Below, in pieces: positions 1-5,782 of a DNA stretch of 7,825 nt. Origin of the DNA: Candidatus Bathyarchaeota archaeon (GTDB lineage Archaea; Thermoproteota; Bathyarchaeia; EX4484-135); contig DQYM01000186.1 of assembly GCA_011040545.1 (NCBI GenBank), positions 1 through 7,825 of the forward strand, read 5' to 3'. The translations under genes were made by a program, and so were the position numbers. Within the stretch, counting starts at the first letter, position 1. Every line of letters begins with the position of its first letter. The notes under the pieces were generated by a model that was given only the letters and a program-made list of their open reading frames with translations, was not told the DNA's origin and searched no databases.

Positions 1-561
1 AAGGTAGCAAGCATAAACCCATTCACATGTACTGGCTGTGGTGCCTGCGTGCCTGAGTGCCCAAGGGAGGCCATAGAGTTCGCAAACTACACTAGGGAGC
101 AGATAATAGCTGCTCTCAGGGGCCTGCTTGCGGATAAGGGGCCAGATGAGGTACGGGTAGTTGCCTTCGTTGAGAGCACCATAGCCTGTACTGGCGCTGA
201 CTTCGTGGGCCTAGATAGGATGAGCTACACGCCTAAAGTAGCCATAATCCGTGTCCCGACCATAGCTAGGCTAGGGAAGAAGGAGATACTAGCTGCCTTC
301 GCCCTTGGAGCCGATGGCGTAGTGCTGATAGAAGGGCAGCACGATATATACGAGCGGTTCGTGAAGGAGCGTGTCCAGGCCTTCTACGATGCCCTCATGG
401 AAGAGGGCATAGAGGACATAAGGCTCTACGAGAGCCTAGTTGAGCTCCCAGCTTACAGGAAGATAGCTGCCATATTCAATGAGCACGTAGCCATGATAGA
501 GGAGCTCGGCCCCCTGCCCGAGGATGTTAGGGAGGCGCTGAAGGAGAAGCTTGGCCTTTAG
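1..561 (+). CDS. hdrA: HdrA C-terminal end fused to an MvhD-like domain (5'-partial)
   Basis: The frame is open from base 1, so the gene begins upstream; the GTG at 49 is internal. The visible 186 residues start with a [4Fe-4S] ferredoxin motif, CxxCxxCxxxCP, with Cys codons at 28, 37, 46 and 58. This matches the last cluster of HdrA, the FAD and iron-sulfur subunit of heterodisulfide reductase-type complexes. From about base 150 it continues into an MvhD-like domain: the GAD, the IIRV strand, the 'AF..GADGV' stretch and the C-terminal ELGPL all fit. In known complexes MvhD carries a [2Fe-2S] cluster and passes electrons from hydrogenase to HdrA. HdrA-MvhD fusions are known. Here the expected cluster cysteines are absent (C to E at 172 and C to I at 181 in the CNWC motif; C to T at 259; GCH becomes GQH at 337). 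The protein is probably cytosolic. The family is well supported; the partner and electron donor are not visible. Confidence 0.8.
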   Translation, partial: KVASINPFTCTGCGACVPECPREAIEFANYTREQIIAALRGLLADKGPDEVRVVAFVESTIACTGADFVGLDRMSYTPKVAIIRVPTIARLGKKEILAAFALGADGVVLIEGQHDIYERFVKERVQAFYDALMEEGIEDIRLYESLVELPAYRKIAAIFNEHVAMIEELGPLPEDVREALKEKLGL

Positions 562-607
562 GCTACTACGTAGGGCTAGGTAGCAGGCCAGCCTCCTTCC
601 CACCAGG

Positions 608-616
608 CTTAATATG
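608..616 (+). promoter_or_regulatory. Candidate TATA box for the S-component-like gene
   Basis: An AT-rich CTTAATATG lies in otherwise GC-rich spacer. Its centre is about 33 bases before the ATG at 646. That places the transcript start at or a few bases before the start codon, which fits a leaderless mRNA. No convincing purine-rich BRE is seen just upstream, so the call is moderate. Confidence 0.45.
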
Positions 617-645
617 TAAGCCCCCTCCTGCCCCAGGGCTCACGT

Positions 646-1428
646 ATGCTAGAGCGTGAGGTGCCAGGTAGCGTGCTGCTAGCTCTCACGGCCATGTTTT
701 CGGCCATGCATGCTGCCCTAGCCTCTCAGCCAGGGCCTTTTGGCTTTAGGAGCTGGATGTTCATTCTCGCCCCAGTGGAGGGCATGGTGCTTGGCCCTGG
801 GCCAGGTGCCCTCTCAGCCATGATAGGTGGCTCCATAGGATGTGTGCTACGTGGTGAGGCAGTTATCCTGCCCATAGTGGCTTTCGCCGAGCCACTTGGA
901 GCTGCCTCAGCTGGCCTAGCTATTAAGAGGAAGTGGAGGGAGCTCCTAGCCATCTATGGCTTCATGCTAGCTGCCTACTTCATACACCCGTATGGCCGTG
1001 CCCTACCAGCCTGGTGCCTATGGGATATCTACATAGCCTTCTCCCTACTCCTGATATCGCCCGTGCTCTGGAACAAGGCCTTTAGGGCCTCAGCCCTAAT
1101 CGTGCTGGCCAGAGTGAGGAAGGCGCTTAGGCTCCCGATGTCAAGGACATGGCTTAAGGTGCCAGAGGGAGCAGAGCTCACGCTCCTAGCAGGCCTATCA
1201 GCCTTTTTAGGCCTTGAGGCAGATGTCCTAGCACGGATATTCATGCTAATACCCATGTGCCTATATGCCCTATGGGGCATAGATTTCACAACCCTGGTCC
1301 TGTGGTGGCAGCTTGGGGCCTTCTCAACCCCTCTGGAAGGGTTAACAGGGGCTCTCTTCTCAGCATACCTAATACCACCTATATTCACGGCCTTAAGGCA
1401 GAAGGGGATAGATTGCCCACTTACATGA
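646..1428 (+). CDS. ECF transporter S-component-like integral membrane protein
   Basis: This 260-residue protein is strongly hydrophobic, with about six to eight membrane segments (roughly 8-27, 36-50, 55-68, 73-93, 98-115, 122-140, 176-212, 232-250). The N-terminal half resembles substrate-binding S components of energy-coupling-factor vitamin transporters: a Gly/Pro-rich stretch around residues 42-66 (APVEG, LGPGPGA, GGSIG) and a second conserved patch AEPLG at 81-85. An HPYGR motif follows at 114-118. No ATPase or T component is nearby, so it would have to use a shared ECF module encoded elsewhere, or it is a related membrane protein with another role; the substrate cannot be named. The ATG is chosen because the TATA-like box sits at leaderless spacing. 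It ends 12 bases before the CitG-like gene, so the two probably form an operon. The assignment rests on motif resemblance only. Confidence 0.6.
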   Translation: MLEREVPGSVLLALTAMFSAMHAALASQPGPFGFRSWMFILAPVEGMVLGPGPGALSAMIGGSIGCVLRGEAVILPIVAFAEPLGAASAGLAIKRKWRELLAIYGFMLAAYFIHPYGRALPAWCLWDIYIAFSLLLISPVLWNKAFRASALIVLARVRKALRLPMSRTWLKVPEGAELTLLAGLSAFLGLEADVLARIFMLIPMCLYALWGIDFTTLVLWWQLGAFSTPLEGLTGALFSAYLIPPIFTALRQKGIDCPLT

Positions 1429-1433
1429 GGTGG
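1427..1433 (+). promoter_or_regulatory. Shine-Dalgarno site fixing the GTG start of the CitG-like gene
   Basis: GAGGTGG is complementary to the archaeal 16S rRNA tail, ends 7 bases before the GTG at 1441, and overlaps the TGA stop of the upstream gene (1426-1428). It supports the GTG over the later in-frame ATG at 1498. It also suggests translational coupling between the two genes. Confidence 0.65.
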
Positions 1434-1440
1434 TTGCGAG

Positions 1441-2466
1441 GTGGCTCCTAGACAACAGGGTAAGGGCAGGCCAGCTATATCTAGGCCAGAGGACATAATG
1501 CTTGCTGCCCAGCTAGCAGCAGCACTTGAGCTCAGCAGCTGGCCTAAGCCTGGAAACGTCCATAGAATGGCGGATCTAGGTGAGAAGACGTATGAGCGCT
1601 TCCTAGCTGGGTCCCTAGCCATCGGCCCAGCCTGCCTTAAGGCTGCCACGAGGGGCCAGGCGGTTGGCATGGGGATGATGAGGCTAGGTGATGTAGGGCT
1701 TGGGAGCCTAATTGAGGAGGCCGTGAGGGATGATGGGGGCTGGCAGGCCTGTGGGCCAACCCACATGGGCTACGTGCTGCTCTGCATCCCCCTTGCAGCT
1801 TCCGCTGGCCTCCTCCTCGGGGAAGGGGCTGAGGTCAGCATAAGGTCGCTTAGGGAGGGCTTCTCGCTCATGCTGGAGGCAGCAGGGGTTCAGGATGCCA
1901 TAGGCCTCTACAGGGCGCTTAAGCTCACGGCCTCAACCAAGCTAGGCAGGCTTAGGCCAGGGGCTGGCCTACCAGATGTCCTAAGCGAGCGAGCTGAGGA
2001 GGAGCTCCTGGAGAGGGGGCTTACGCTCCTTGATGTGCTTAAGCTCAGCTCTAAGTGGGATCTAGTGGCGAGGGAGGCTTGCTCATCGCTAAGACTATGT
2101 GCTGAGGTAGGGCTACCTGCCCTCAGGAGGGGCCTTGAGGAGCATGGCCTGCTCAACGTGGCCATAGTAAATACGTACCTCTCCCTCCTAGCTGAAGCTG
2201 AGGACACGCACGTAGCTAGGGCCTGGGGCCTTAGGGAAACCCATCTCATGCCAGATGCCGTGCTAAGGGGCCTTGAGATGGCCAGGGAGGTATCTAAACG
2301 TGCAAGGGAGGCCCTAGAGCTCGGTGGTGCTGCTACTGAGGAGGGCCTTAGGGCACTAAATGAGATGGATAGGTGGCTTAGGGGGCTTGGCCTAAACCCA
2401 GGCTCCTGTGCCGACCTAACCGCCTGCACGCTCATGCTGGCCATACTAACTGGCCTTAGGCCCTGA
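1441..2466 (+). CDS. CitG/MdcB-like protein (triphosphoribosyl-dephospho-CoA synthase family)
   Basis: The 341-residue protein carries the hallmarks of the CitG family. These are PKPGNVHR at 35-42 after the opening helix 'EDIMLAAQLAAALE', a THMG motif at 109-112, a 'DAIGLYRAL' helix near 152-160, an EDTHVARAWG motif in the second half, and NPGSCADLTA at 319-328. Bacterial CitG makes 2'-(5''-triphosphoribosyl)-3'-dephospho-CoA from dephospho-CoA and ATP, the precursor of the citrate lyase or malonate decarboxylase prosthetic group. No such lyase is visible here. Archaeal relatives have no settled function, and family members also occur in C1-cofactor gene clusters of methylotrophs, so the substrate is open. 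The protein is soluble. A GTG start with a good ribosome-binding site places it behind the membrane protein in one operon. Its last 21 bases overlap the convergent CoA-binding-protein gene. Confidence 0.85.
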   Translation: MAPRQQGKGRPAISRPEDIMLAAQLAAALELSSWPKPGNVHRMADLGEKTYERFLAGSLAIGPACLKAATRGQAVGMGMMRLGDVGLGSLIEEAVRDDGGWQACGPTHMGYVLLCIPLAASAGLLLGEGAEVSIRSLREGFSLMLEAAGVQDAIGLYRALKLTASTKLGRLRPGAGLPDVLSERAEEELLERGLTLLDVLKLSSKWDLVAREACSSLRLCAEVGLPALRRGLEEHGLLNVAIVNTYLSLLAEAEDTHVARAWGLRETHLMPDAVLRGLEMAREVSKRAREALELGGAATEEGLRALNEMDRWLRGLGLNPGSCADLTACTLMLAILTGLRP

Positions 2467-2865
2467 GCTAGCTCCTGGGAGGCCCCTCCTAGTTATCATT
2501 ATGCATACGTTATGGAATACCTTTATGCCAGCATCCTCAAGCAGCCTAATCGCCCCCTCATCCTCTGCCCCAGGCTGCATCCAAACGAACTTAACGCCTA
2601 GCTCCACGCACTGCTTAGCTAGGGAAGCTGTTACCTTTGGTGGGACTACGAATACAACTACATCTGGCTTCTTAGGCAAGCTCTTTAGATCTGGGTAGCA
2701 CTTTCGGCCAAGTATCTCAGTTGCCTTTGGGTTAACTGGGTAGACCTCATATCCAGCTTCAAGTAGATCCTTGAAGACACGATGCCCGTACTTATTTGGG
2801 TCCCTAGATGCTCCTACAACAGCGAATACGTTAGTGGGCCTAAGAACTTCCCCCACTTCGCTCAA
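2446..2865 (-). CDS. CoA-binding protein, YccU-like (CoA_binding_2 family)
   Basis: A compact 139-residue Rossmann-fold protein typical in length for this family. Recognisable parts are the nucleotide loop VVGASRDPNKYGH (16-28), YPVNP at 42-46, the VPP turn at 74-76, WMQPGAE at 95-101 and the near-C-terminal Cys121 in 'HNVCIMI'. Relatives bind CoA, often as a disulfide at the conserved Cys, or act as stand-alone versions of the CoA-binding domain of acyl-CoA synthetases; the cellular role is not established. The start is a TTG, chosen because GGAGG lies 8 bases upstream and the alternative GTG at 2856 has none; a TGA closes the frame upstream at 2887-2889. The final seven codons overlap the end of the CitG-like gene on the other strand. 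It is divergent from the acidic-tail membrane protein, with a possibly shared TATA element. Confidence 0.9.
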   Translation of the reverse strand: MSEVGEVLRPTNVFAVVGASRDPNKYGHRVFKDLLEAGYEVYPVNPKATEILGRKCYPDLKSLPKKPDVVVFVVPPKVTASLAKQCVELGVKFVWMQPGAEDEGAIRLLEDAGIKVFHNVCIMITRRGLPGASSGPKAS

Positions 2866-2873
2866 GGCTCTAG

Positions 2874-2878
2874 CCTCC
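2874..2878 (-). promoter_or_regulatory. Shine-Dalgarno site supporting a TTG start
   Basis: On the minus strand GGAGG lies 8 bases upstream of the TTG at 2865. The later GTG (2856-2854) has no such site, so the TTG is the better start for the CoA-binding protein. Confidence 0.6.
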
Positions 2879-2891
2879 GTAGGCCCTCATC

Positions 2892-2906
2892 AAAAAACTT
2901 ATAAAT
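2892..2906. promoter_or_regulatory. BRE/TATA promoter, possibly working in both directions
   Basis: AAAAAA (2892-2897) followed by CTTATAAAT (2898-2906) is a textbook archaeal BRE plus TATA box for the plus strand, with a transcript start expected near 2929. The core TTATAA is a palindrome and reads TTTATAAG on the minus strand, about 37 bases before the TTG of the CoA-binding protein. The A-run lies only on the side that favours plus-strand transcription. Plus-strand use is the firm call; minus-strand use is inferred. Confidence 0.65.
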
Positions 2907-2941
2907 GCATAGAGGTATTGGCCTGGGCAAGGGTGCGAGAG

Positions 2942-3280
2942 ATGGCAAAGGAGCGAGCGCTAGGGGCAGCAATATTCGCAATATGCATTATCGTCCTAAT
3001 ACTCTACATAGTTGAGCTTGGGATGATGGCCTTCACTGGCTTCCACGAATCGCTGCTTAAGATGTTCTTGGCCTCCTTCGGTAGGGAGCTTGACCCCTTC
3101 CATGAGTTCCTATGGTTAGTGGCCGTGCCAGTGGCCATAGCCCTCTGTGCCGTCTTGGTGATCTTCGCCTGGATAGGCTGGACTATGGCCACTACGCCAC
3201 CTCCATTGCCAGCCCCAGAGCACCTTGAGGAAGAGCTTGAGGAGGAAGAGGAGGAAGAAGAGGAAGCTGAGGGAAGTTAG
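2942..3280 (+). CDS. Small two-helix membrane protein with poly-glutamate tail
   Basis: I do not recognise this 112-residue protein. It begins MAKERALG, then has a hydrophobic helix at about 8-30, a short loop with a charged 'GRELDPFHEF' patch, a second helix at about 55-80, a Pro-rich linker (TPPPLPAPE) and a tail of almost unbroken glutamate ending AEGS. Both ends are probably cytoplasmic, which would put the acidic tail inside the cell. The ATG at 2942 is chosen; an in-frame GTG at 2933 (adding MRE) sits closer to leaderless spacing from the TATA box and is a real alternative. In-frame extension further upstream would run across the promoter and into the opposite gene and is unlikely. It ends 20 bases before the prepilin peptidase gene, so the pair is likely co-transcribed and it may assist that membrane enzyme or its substrates; this is inference from position only. 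Confidence 0.75.
   Translation: MAKERALGAAIFAICIIVLILYIVELGMMAFTGFHESLLKMFLASFGRELDPFHEFLWLVAVPVAIALCAVLVIFAWIGWTMATTPPPLPAPEHLEEELEEEEEEEEEAEGS
3226..3275 (+). repeat. GAG/GAA low-complexity tract
   Basis: A purine-only run of GAG and GAA codons encodes the glutamate tail of the upstream small membrane protein. It mixes both codons rather than repeating one unit exactly, which suggests selection for acidic residues more than simple slippage. Tract length could still vary between strains. Confidence 0.7.
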
Positions 3281-3300
3281 GGGTAGGCCTGGGGGCCATT

Positions 3301-4089
3301 ATGCCTCTTAATTTTTTGCTATGGCTATCTGGGGCCTCCCTATGTGCCGTAGTGCTTGCGATCGCCTCAGCCCTTGACCTAAGGAGCAGGGAGGTACCAG
3401 ATAGGGTCTGGCTTATCCCAGCCCCCGCTGCTACCCTGCTCACGGCTGCCCAGATCCTCCTTGAGCCAGCCATGCTGGTGGACGTGCTCATCTCCCTTGC
3501 CATATCGGCCTTGATTGGGGTCGCCATATACTTCACGGGCCTAATGGGTGGGGCAGATGCTAAGGCCATAGCCTTCATAGCCATATCCGTGCCCATTTAC
3601 TGGCAGAAGCCGATGCTGGCCTTCTACCCATTCGTGCCCCTAGCCTCATTTTGTAATGCCATCCTAATGGCTAGCCTGATTCCCATTGCCATGCTAGCTA
3701 GGAACGTAGCCTGGAGGCTTAGGACGGGCGAGAGCTTCTTTGAGGGCCTAGAGGCAGGCCCACTTACAAAAGCACTAGCACTGCTCGTGGGCTATAAGGT
3801 GAGGGTAGAGGAGCTCAGCAAGGCCAGGTTCCTCTTCCCAATGGAGGATTTAGTTGCTGAAGATGGGTCCCTGAGGCGCAAGCTCGTGCTATTCGTAAAG
3901 GTTGGTCGTGAGGAAGAAGTCGTAAGGCGCTTGCTGGAGGCTGCAGGGGAGGGGGCCGTAAGTGGCTTCATCTGGGTTTCACCAGGTATCCCACTGATCT
4001 GCTTCATAGCGTTAGGCTACGTCCTAGCCATCCTGCTGGGCGATATACTCTCGTTCCTCATATTCGCTGGCTTGAGCACCCTGCTCTAG
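3301..4089 (+). CDS. Archaeal preflagellin/prepilin peptidase (FlaK/PibD family, A24)
   Basis: This membrane aspartic peptidase would cut the class III signal peptide from archaellins, pilins and related precursors at the cytoplasmic membrane face. The two catalytic Asp residues of the A24 family are visible: Asp26 in SALDLRSREVPD and Asp86 in MGGADAK (the GxGD-type motif). Membrane segments lie near 8-25, 37-53, 60-80, 88-100, 105-130 and 230-258. A soluble insert at about 145-225 and the segment WVSPGIPLI before the last helix and 'LLGDI' match the archaeal FlaK-type C-terminal region. The length of 262 is in the normal range for archaeal enzymes. The start is an ATG with only a weak G-rich site (3291-3295) before it. 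It is probably co-transcribed with the small acidic-tail protein. No pilin or archaellum gene is in the window, so the substrate class is unknown. Its TAG stop shares a CTAG with the convergent gene. Confidence 0.9.
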   Translation: MPLNFLLWLSGASLCAVVLAIASALDLRSREVPDRVWLIPAPAATLLTAAQILLEPAMLVDVLISLAISALIGVAIYFTGLMGGADAKAIAFIAISVPIYWQKPMLAFYPFVPLASFCNAILMASLIPIAMLARNVAWRLRTGESFFEGLEAGPLTKALALLVGYKVRVEELSKARFLFPMEDLVAEDGSLRRKLVLFVKVGREEEVVRRLLEAAGEGAVSGFIWVSPGIPLICFIALGYVLAILLGDILSFLIFAGLSTLL

Positions 4090-5000
4090 CCCACCTGGCT
4101 GGCCTGGCCAGGGAATGGCCTGCCGAGCTTCCTAAATGCTTCCTCAACCATCTTCTTCATCACTAAGGCATCCCTATCTAGGATTGGGCTCTCGCTTATG
4201 ACCACGTGCCTTAGGCCAAGCTCGGCCATCAGCTCTGCTAGCGGTGCGAACTCAGGGCCATAGCTAACCTCATCCATCCTATGGTGCTTAAGCTCCCCCT
4301 TGGCCGAGAACTCCACACGGGTGAAGTGCGTGTGGAGGTTCTCCACTACATCTGAGCCTAGGCGCTCCTCTAGGAGCCTCAGTATGGCTAGGTAGTCATC
4401 TCGGCCCCTTATTGAGCCTACCCCCTCCCTAGCGTGTATGTGTGCCCAATCTACAACTGGCCTACAGCCCTCAACCTCCTCACAGAGCCTTATTATCTCC
4501 TCTAGGTCGCCTAGCTGCGTGGGCTTCCCCGTCGTCTCAGGCCCAAGTAGCGGTAGCTTACCGCTTATGGTAGATGCCTCATCCCTAACACGCCTTAGCG
4601 CCCTTATACAGCCCTCAAGTGCCTCCTCCTTCGGCTTGCCCTTATAGAAGCCTGGGTGGAAGACCACTATGTAGGCACCCATGTAGCTTGCGTACTCAAG
4701 GCACACCAGGAGGCGCCTTATGCTGTCCTCTAGCTTCTTACCATCTGCACATAAGTTGATGAAGTAGGAAGCGTGCATTGATAGTAGGACATCGTGCCTC
4801 CTGGCCTCACGGCCAAGCTCCTCGGCATCTTCCTTCTTCATGCCTGGCCTAGCACCCCACCTAACTGCCTGGAACTCAAATGCATCTAGGCCCTCGCTCC
4901 TGAGGTACCTTGGAACGCCAGTTGCCTTCCCCTTGTAGCCAATGGGCTTGCCAGCTGGGCCAAACCTAGGCCTATCCGCCAAGGCTGCCACCACAGGCAC
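4086..5000 (-). CDS. Endonuclease IV-like TIM-barrel protein (AP endonuclease family 2)
   Basis: The 304-residue protein matches the archaeal endonuclease IV (Nfo) group, which cleaves DNA 5' to abasic sites using a three-zinc centre. Metal-ligand candidates in order are His76 (MHASYF), His115 (HPGF), Glu155 (PETTGK), Asp184 and His187 (DWAHIH), His225 (HTHF), His240 (KHH) and Glu270 (ISESP). The N-terminal RFGPAGKP is typical of archaeal members. Aligned by spacing to E. coli Nfo, the zinc ligand Asp229 falls on Lys238. The start is uncertain: GTG at 5000 has no close ribosome-binding site, and nearby GTG (4994, 4991) and TTG (4982) codons could be used. It is the last gene of a three-gene minus operon, 17 bases after the membrane-protein gene. 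A sugar isomerase/epimerase-type role is the alternative, but the ligand set favours an Nfo-like enzyme. It meets the prepilin peptidase gene tail to tail with a 4-base overlap. Confidence 0.82.
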   Translation of the reverse strand: MPVVAALADRPRFGPAGKPIGYKGKATGVPRYLRSEGLDAFEFQAVRWGARPGMKKEDAEELGREARRHDVLLSMHASYFINLCADGKKLEDSIRRLLVCLEYASYMGAYIVVFHPGFYKGKPKEEALEGCIRALRRVRDEASTISGKLPLLGPETTGKPTQLGDLEEIIRLCEEVEGCRPVVDWAHIHAREGVGSIRGRDDYLAILRLLEERLGSDVVENLHTHFTRVEFSAKGELKHHRMDEVSYGPEFAPLAELMAELGLRHVVISESPILDRDALVMKKMVEEAFRKLGRPFPGQASQVG

Positions 5001-5017
5001 ATGGGGGCTACTGGCGT

Positions 5018-5782
5018 TTAACGCCTCCTAATAGGTGGCCTCCTGTACAGCAGGGCAGAGACGCCAGAGATCCAGGCTAAGGCGTTCTGAGCTAGGGCGT
5101 ACTTGTAAACTGGATCGGCAGAGCTGATGGCTAAGGCTAATGGTGCTATGGCCTTGTTCATCTCCATGCCAGCCCTGAGCAGGCCCTCAACTAACCACCT
5201 GAGCTGCTCAGATGACCACATGGCATCGCTAAGCCCTGAGAGGGCCGATAGGAGCCATGAGAATATCGGTGAGCCCTCGGCCAGTAGGCCTGAGAAGGAG
5301 TAGAGCTCCGACCAGTAGGCCACTAGGAGGGCTAGCATGAGGGCAGAGCAGGCACCGAGGAGGAGTATGAAGAGGCCCTTAACAATGGCCGTCCCAAGGC
5401 GACCTAGCCTCCTGCTGGCCCCCGCTATGAAGCTGCTAAACCTACATGAGATGCCCTTGTAGAGCTTAGCTAGGCGTCCTGCCTTCTTCCTTCTCCTCCT
5501 AGCCCTAGGCCTAGCCCTAGCCCTTGGCTCGTAGAAGAAGCTCCTGGTCAAGTGGAGCCAGCTGATGGTAAGTGATATCACGGCTAGGGAAGGTACTACA
5601 AAGCTCCACAAGCCTATGCCCTGGACTATGTATATGTCCTCTGAGCCCTGGGACCAAAAGCCATAGTAAACAAGGCCTAGCTCTATGAGGGAGGCTAGGG
5701 CCAAGTAGGAAACCAGGATGGCAATTCCCTTCGGGCTCTTAAGCCTAAGCGGGAGCAGCCTTACAGCGCTCAATCCCATCAC
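5018..5782 (-). CDS. Unknown membrane protein with Arg-rich cytoplasmic loop
   Basis: I do not recognise the family. The 254-residue protein has membrane helices at about 18-42, 55-78, 131-156 and 230-246, with a weaker hydrophobic stretch at 172-188. Between helices 2 and 3 is a very basic loop (about 86-130) containing alternating Arg-Ala and an RRRRKK run, so this loop should face the cytoplasm and could contact nucleic acid or lipid head groups. The C-terminus (RRPPIRRR) is also basic. Translation can start at GTG 5782 or the next codon, ATG 5779; the stop of the zinc-ribbon gene (TGA, 5781-5779) overlaps both, so the genes are tightly coupled. The start lies inside a perfect inverted repeat (5774-5801). 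The Nfo-like gene follows 17 bases after the TAA stop, whose surroundings contain a short GGCGTT/AACGCC inverted repeat (5013-5025). Confidence 0.75.
   Translation of the reverse strand: MMGLSAVRLLPLRLKSPKGIAILVSYLALASLIELGLVYYGFWSQGSEDIYIVQGIGLWSFVVPSLAVISLTISWLHLTRSFFYEPRARARPRARRRRKKAGRLAKLYKGISCRFSSFIAGASRRLGRLGTAIVKGLFILLLGACSALMLALLVAYWSELYSFSGLLAEGSPIFSWLLSALSGLSDAMWSSEQLRWLVEGLLRAGMEMNKAIAPLALAISSADPVYKYALAQNALAWISGVSALLYRRPPIRRR
5499..5524 (-). repeat. GGGCTA hexamer repeats encoding the Arg-Ala stretch
   Basis: Read on the coding (minus) strand, the GGGCTA unit recurs with one GGCCTA variant, giving four closely spaced runs of two or three G followed by further GG pairs. It encodes part of the Arg-Ala-Arg loop of the membrane protein. 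It looks like local hexamer duplication within a coding region. Confidence 0.6.

Noticed and set aside
562..645. Possible tRNA or small RNA in the longest spacer
   Set aside because: The 84-base gap has no cloverleaf arms, no GTTC-type T-loop and no CCA end; a TATA-like box and a short palindrome explain what can be seen.
1029..1766. Minus-strand 245-codon open frame
   Set aside because: It lies opposite the S-component-like and CitG-like genes, spans their junction, is rich in Ser/Pro/Arg as shadows are, and shows no motif or promoter.
1908..2444. Minus-strand 178-codon open frame
   Set aside because: It is fully opposite the CitG-like gene, whose motifs are conserved; the Ser/Arg/Leu-rich product is typical of a reverse-strand shadow.
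2771..2941. Upstream extension of the acidic-tail membrane protein to an ATG at 2771
   Set aside because: It would run across the TATA box and overlap most of the first third of the CoA-binding gene on the other strand; the added residues look unrelated to the membrane protein.
3192..3596. Minus-strand 134-codon open frame
   Set aside because: It covers the Glu-rich tract and the start of the prepilin peptidase in reverse; the product is low complexity with no recognisable domain.
5013..5025. GGCGTT/AACGCC inverted repeat as a terminator
   Set aside because: The arms are 6 bases with a 1-base centre, so an RNA hairpin keeps only about four pairs, no T-run follows on the minus strand, and it sits within an operon 17 bases before the next gene.
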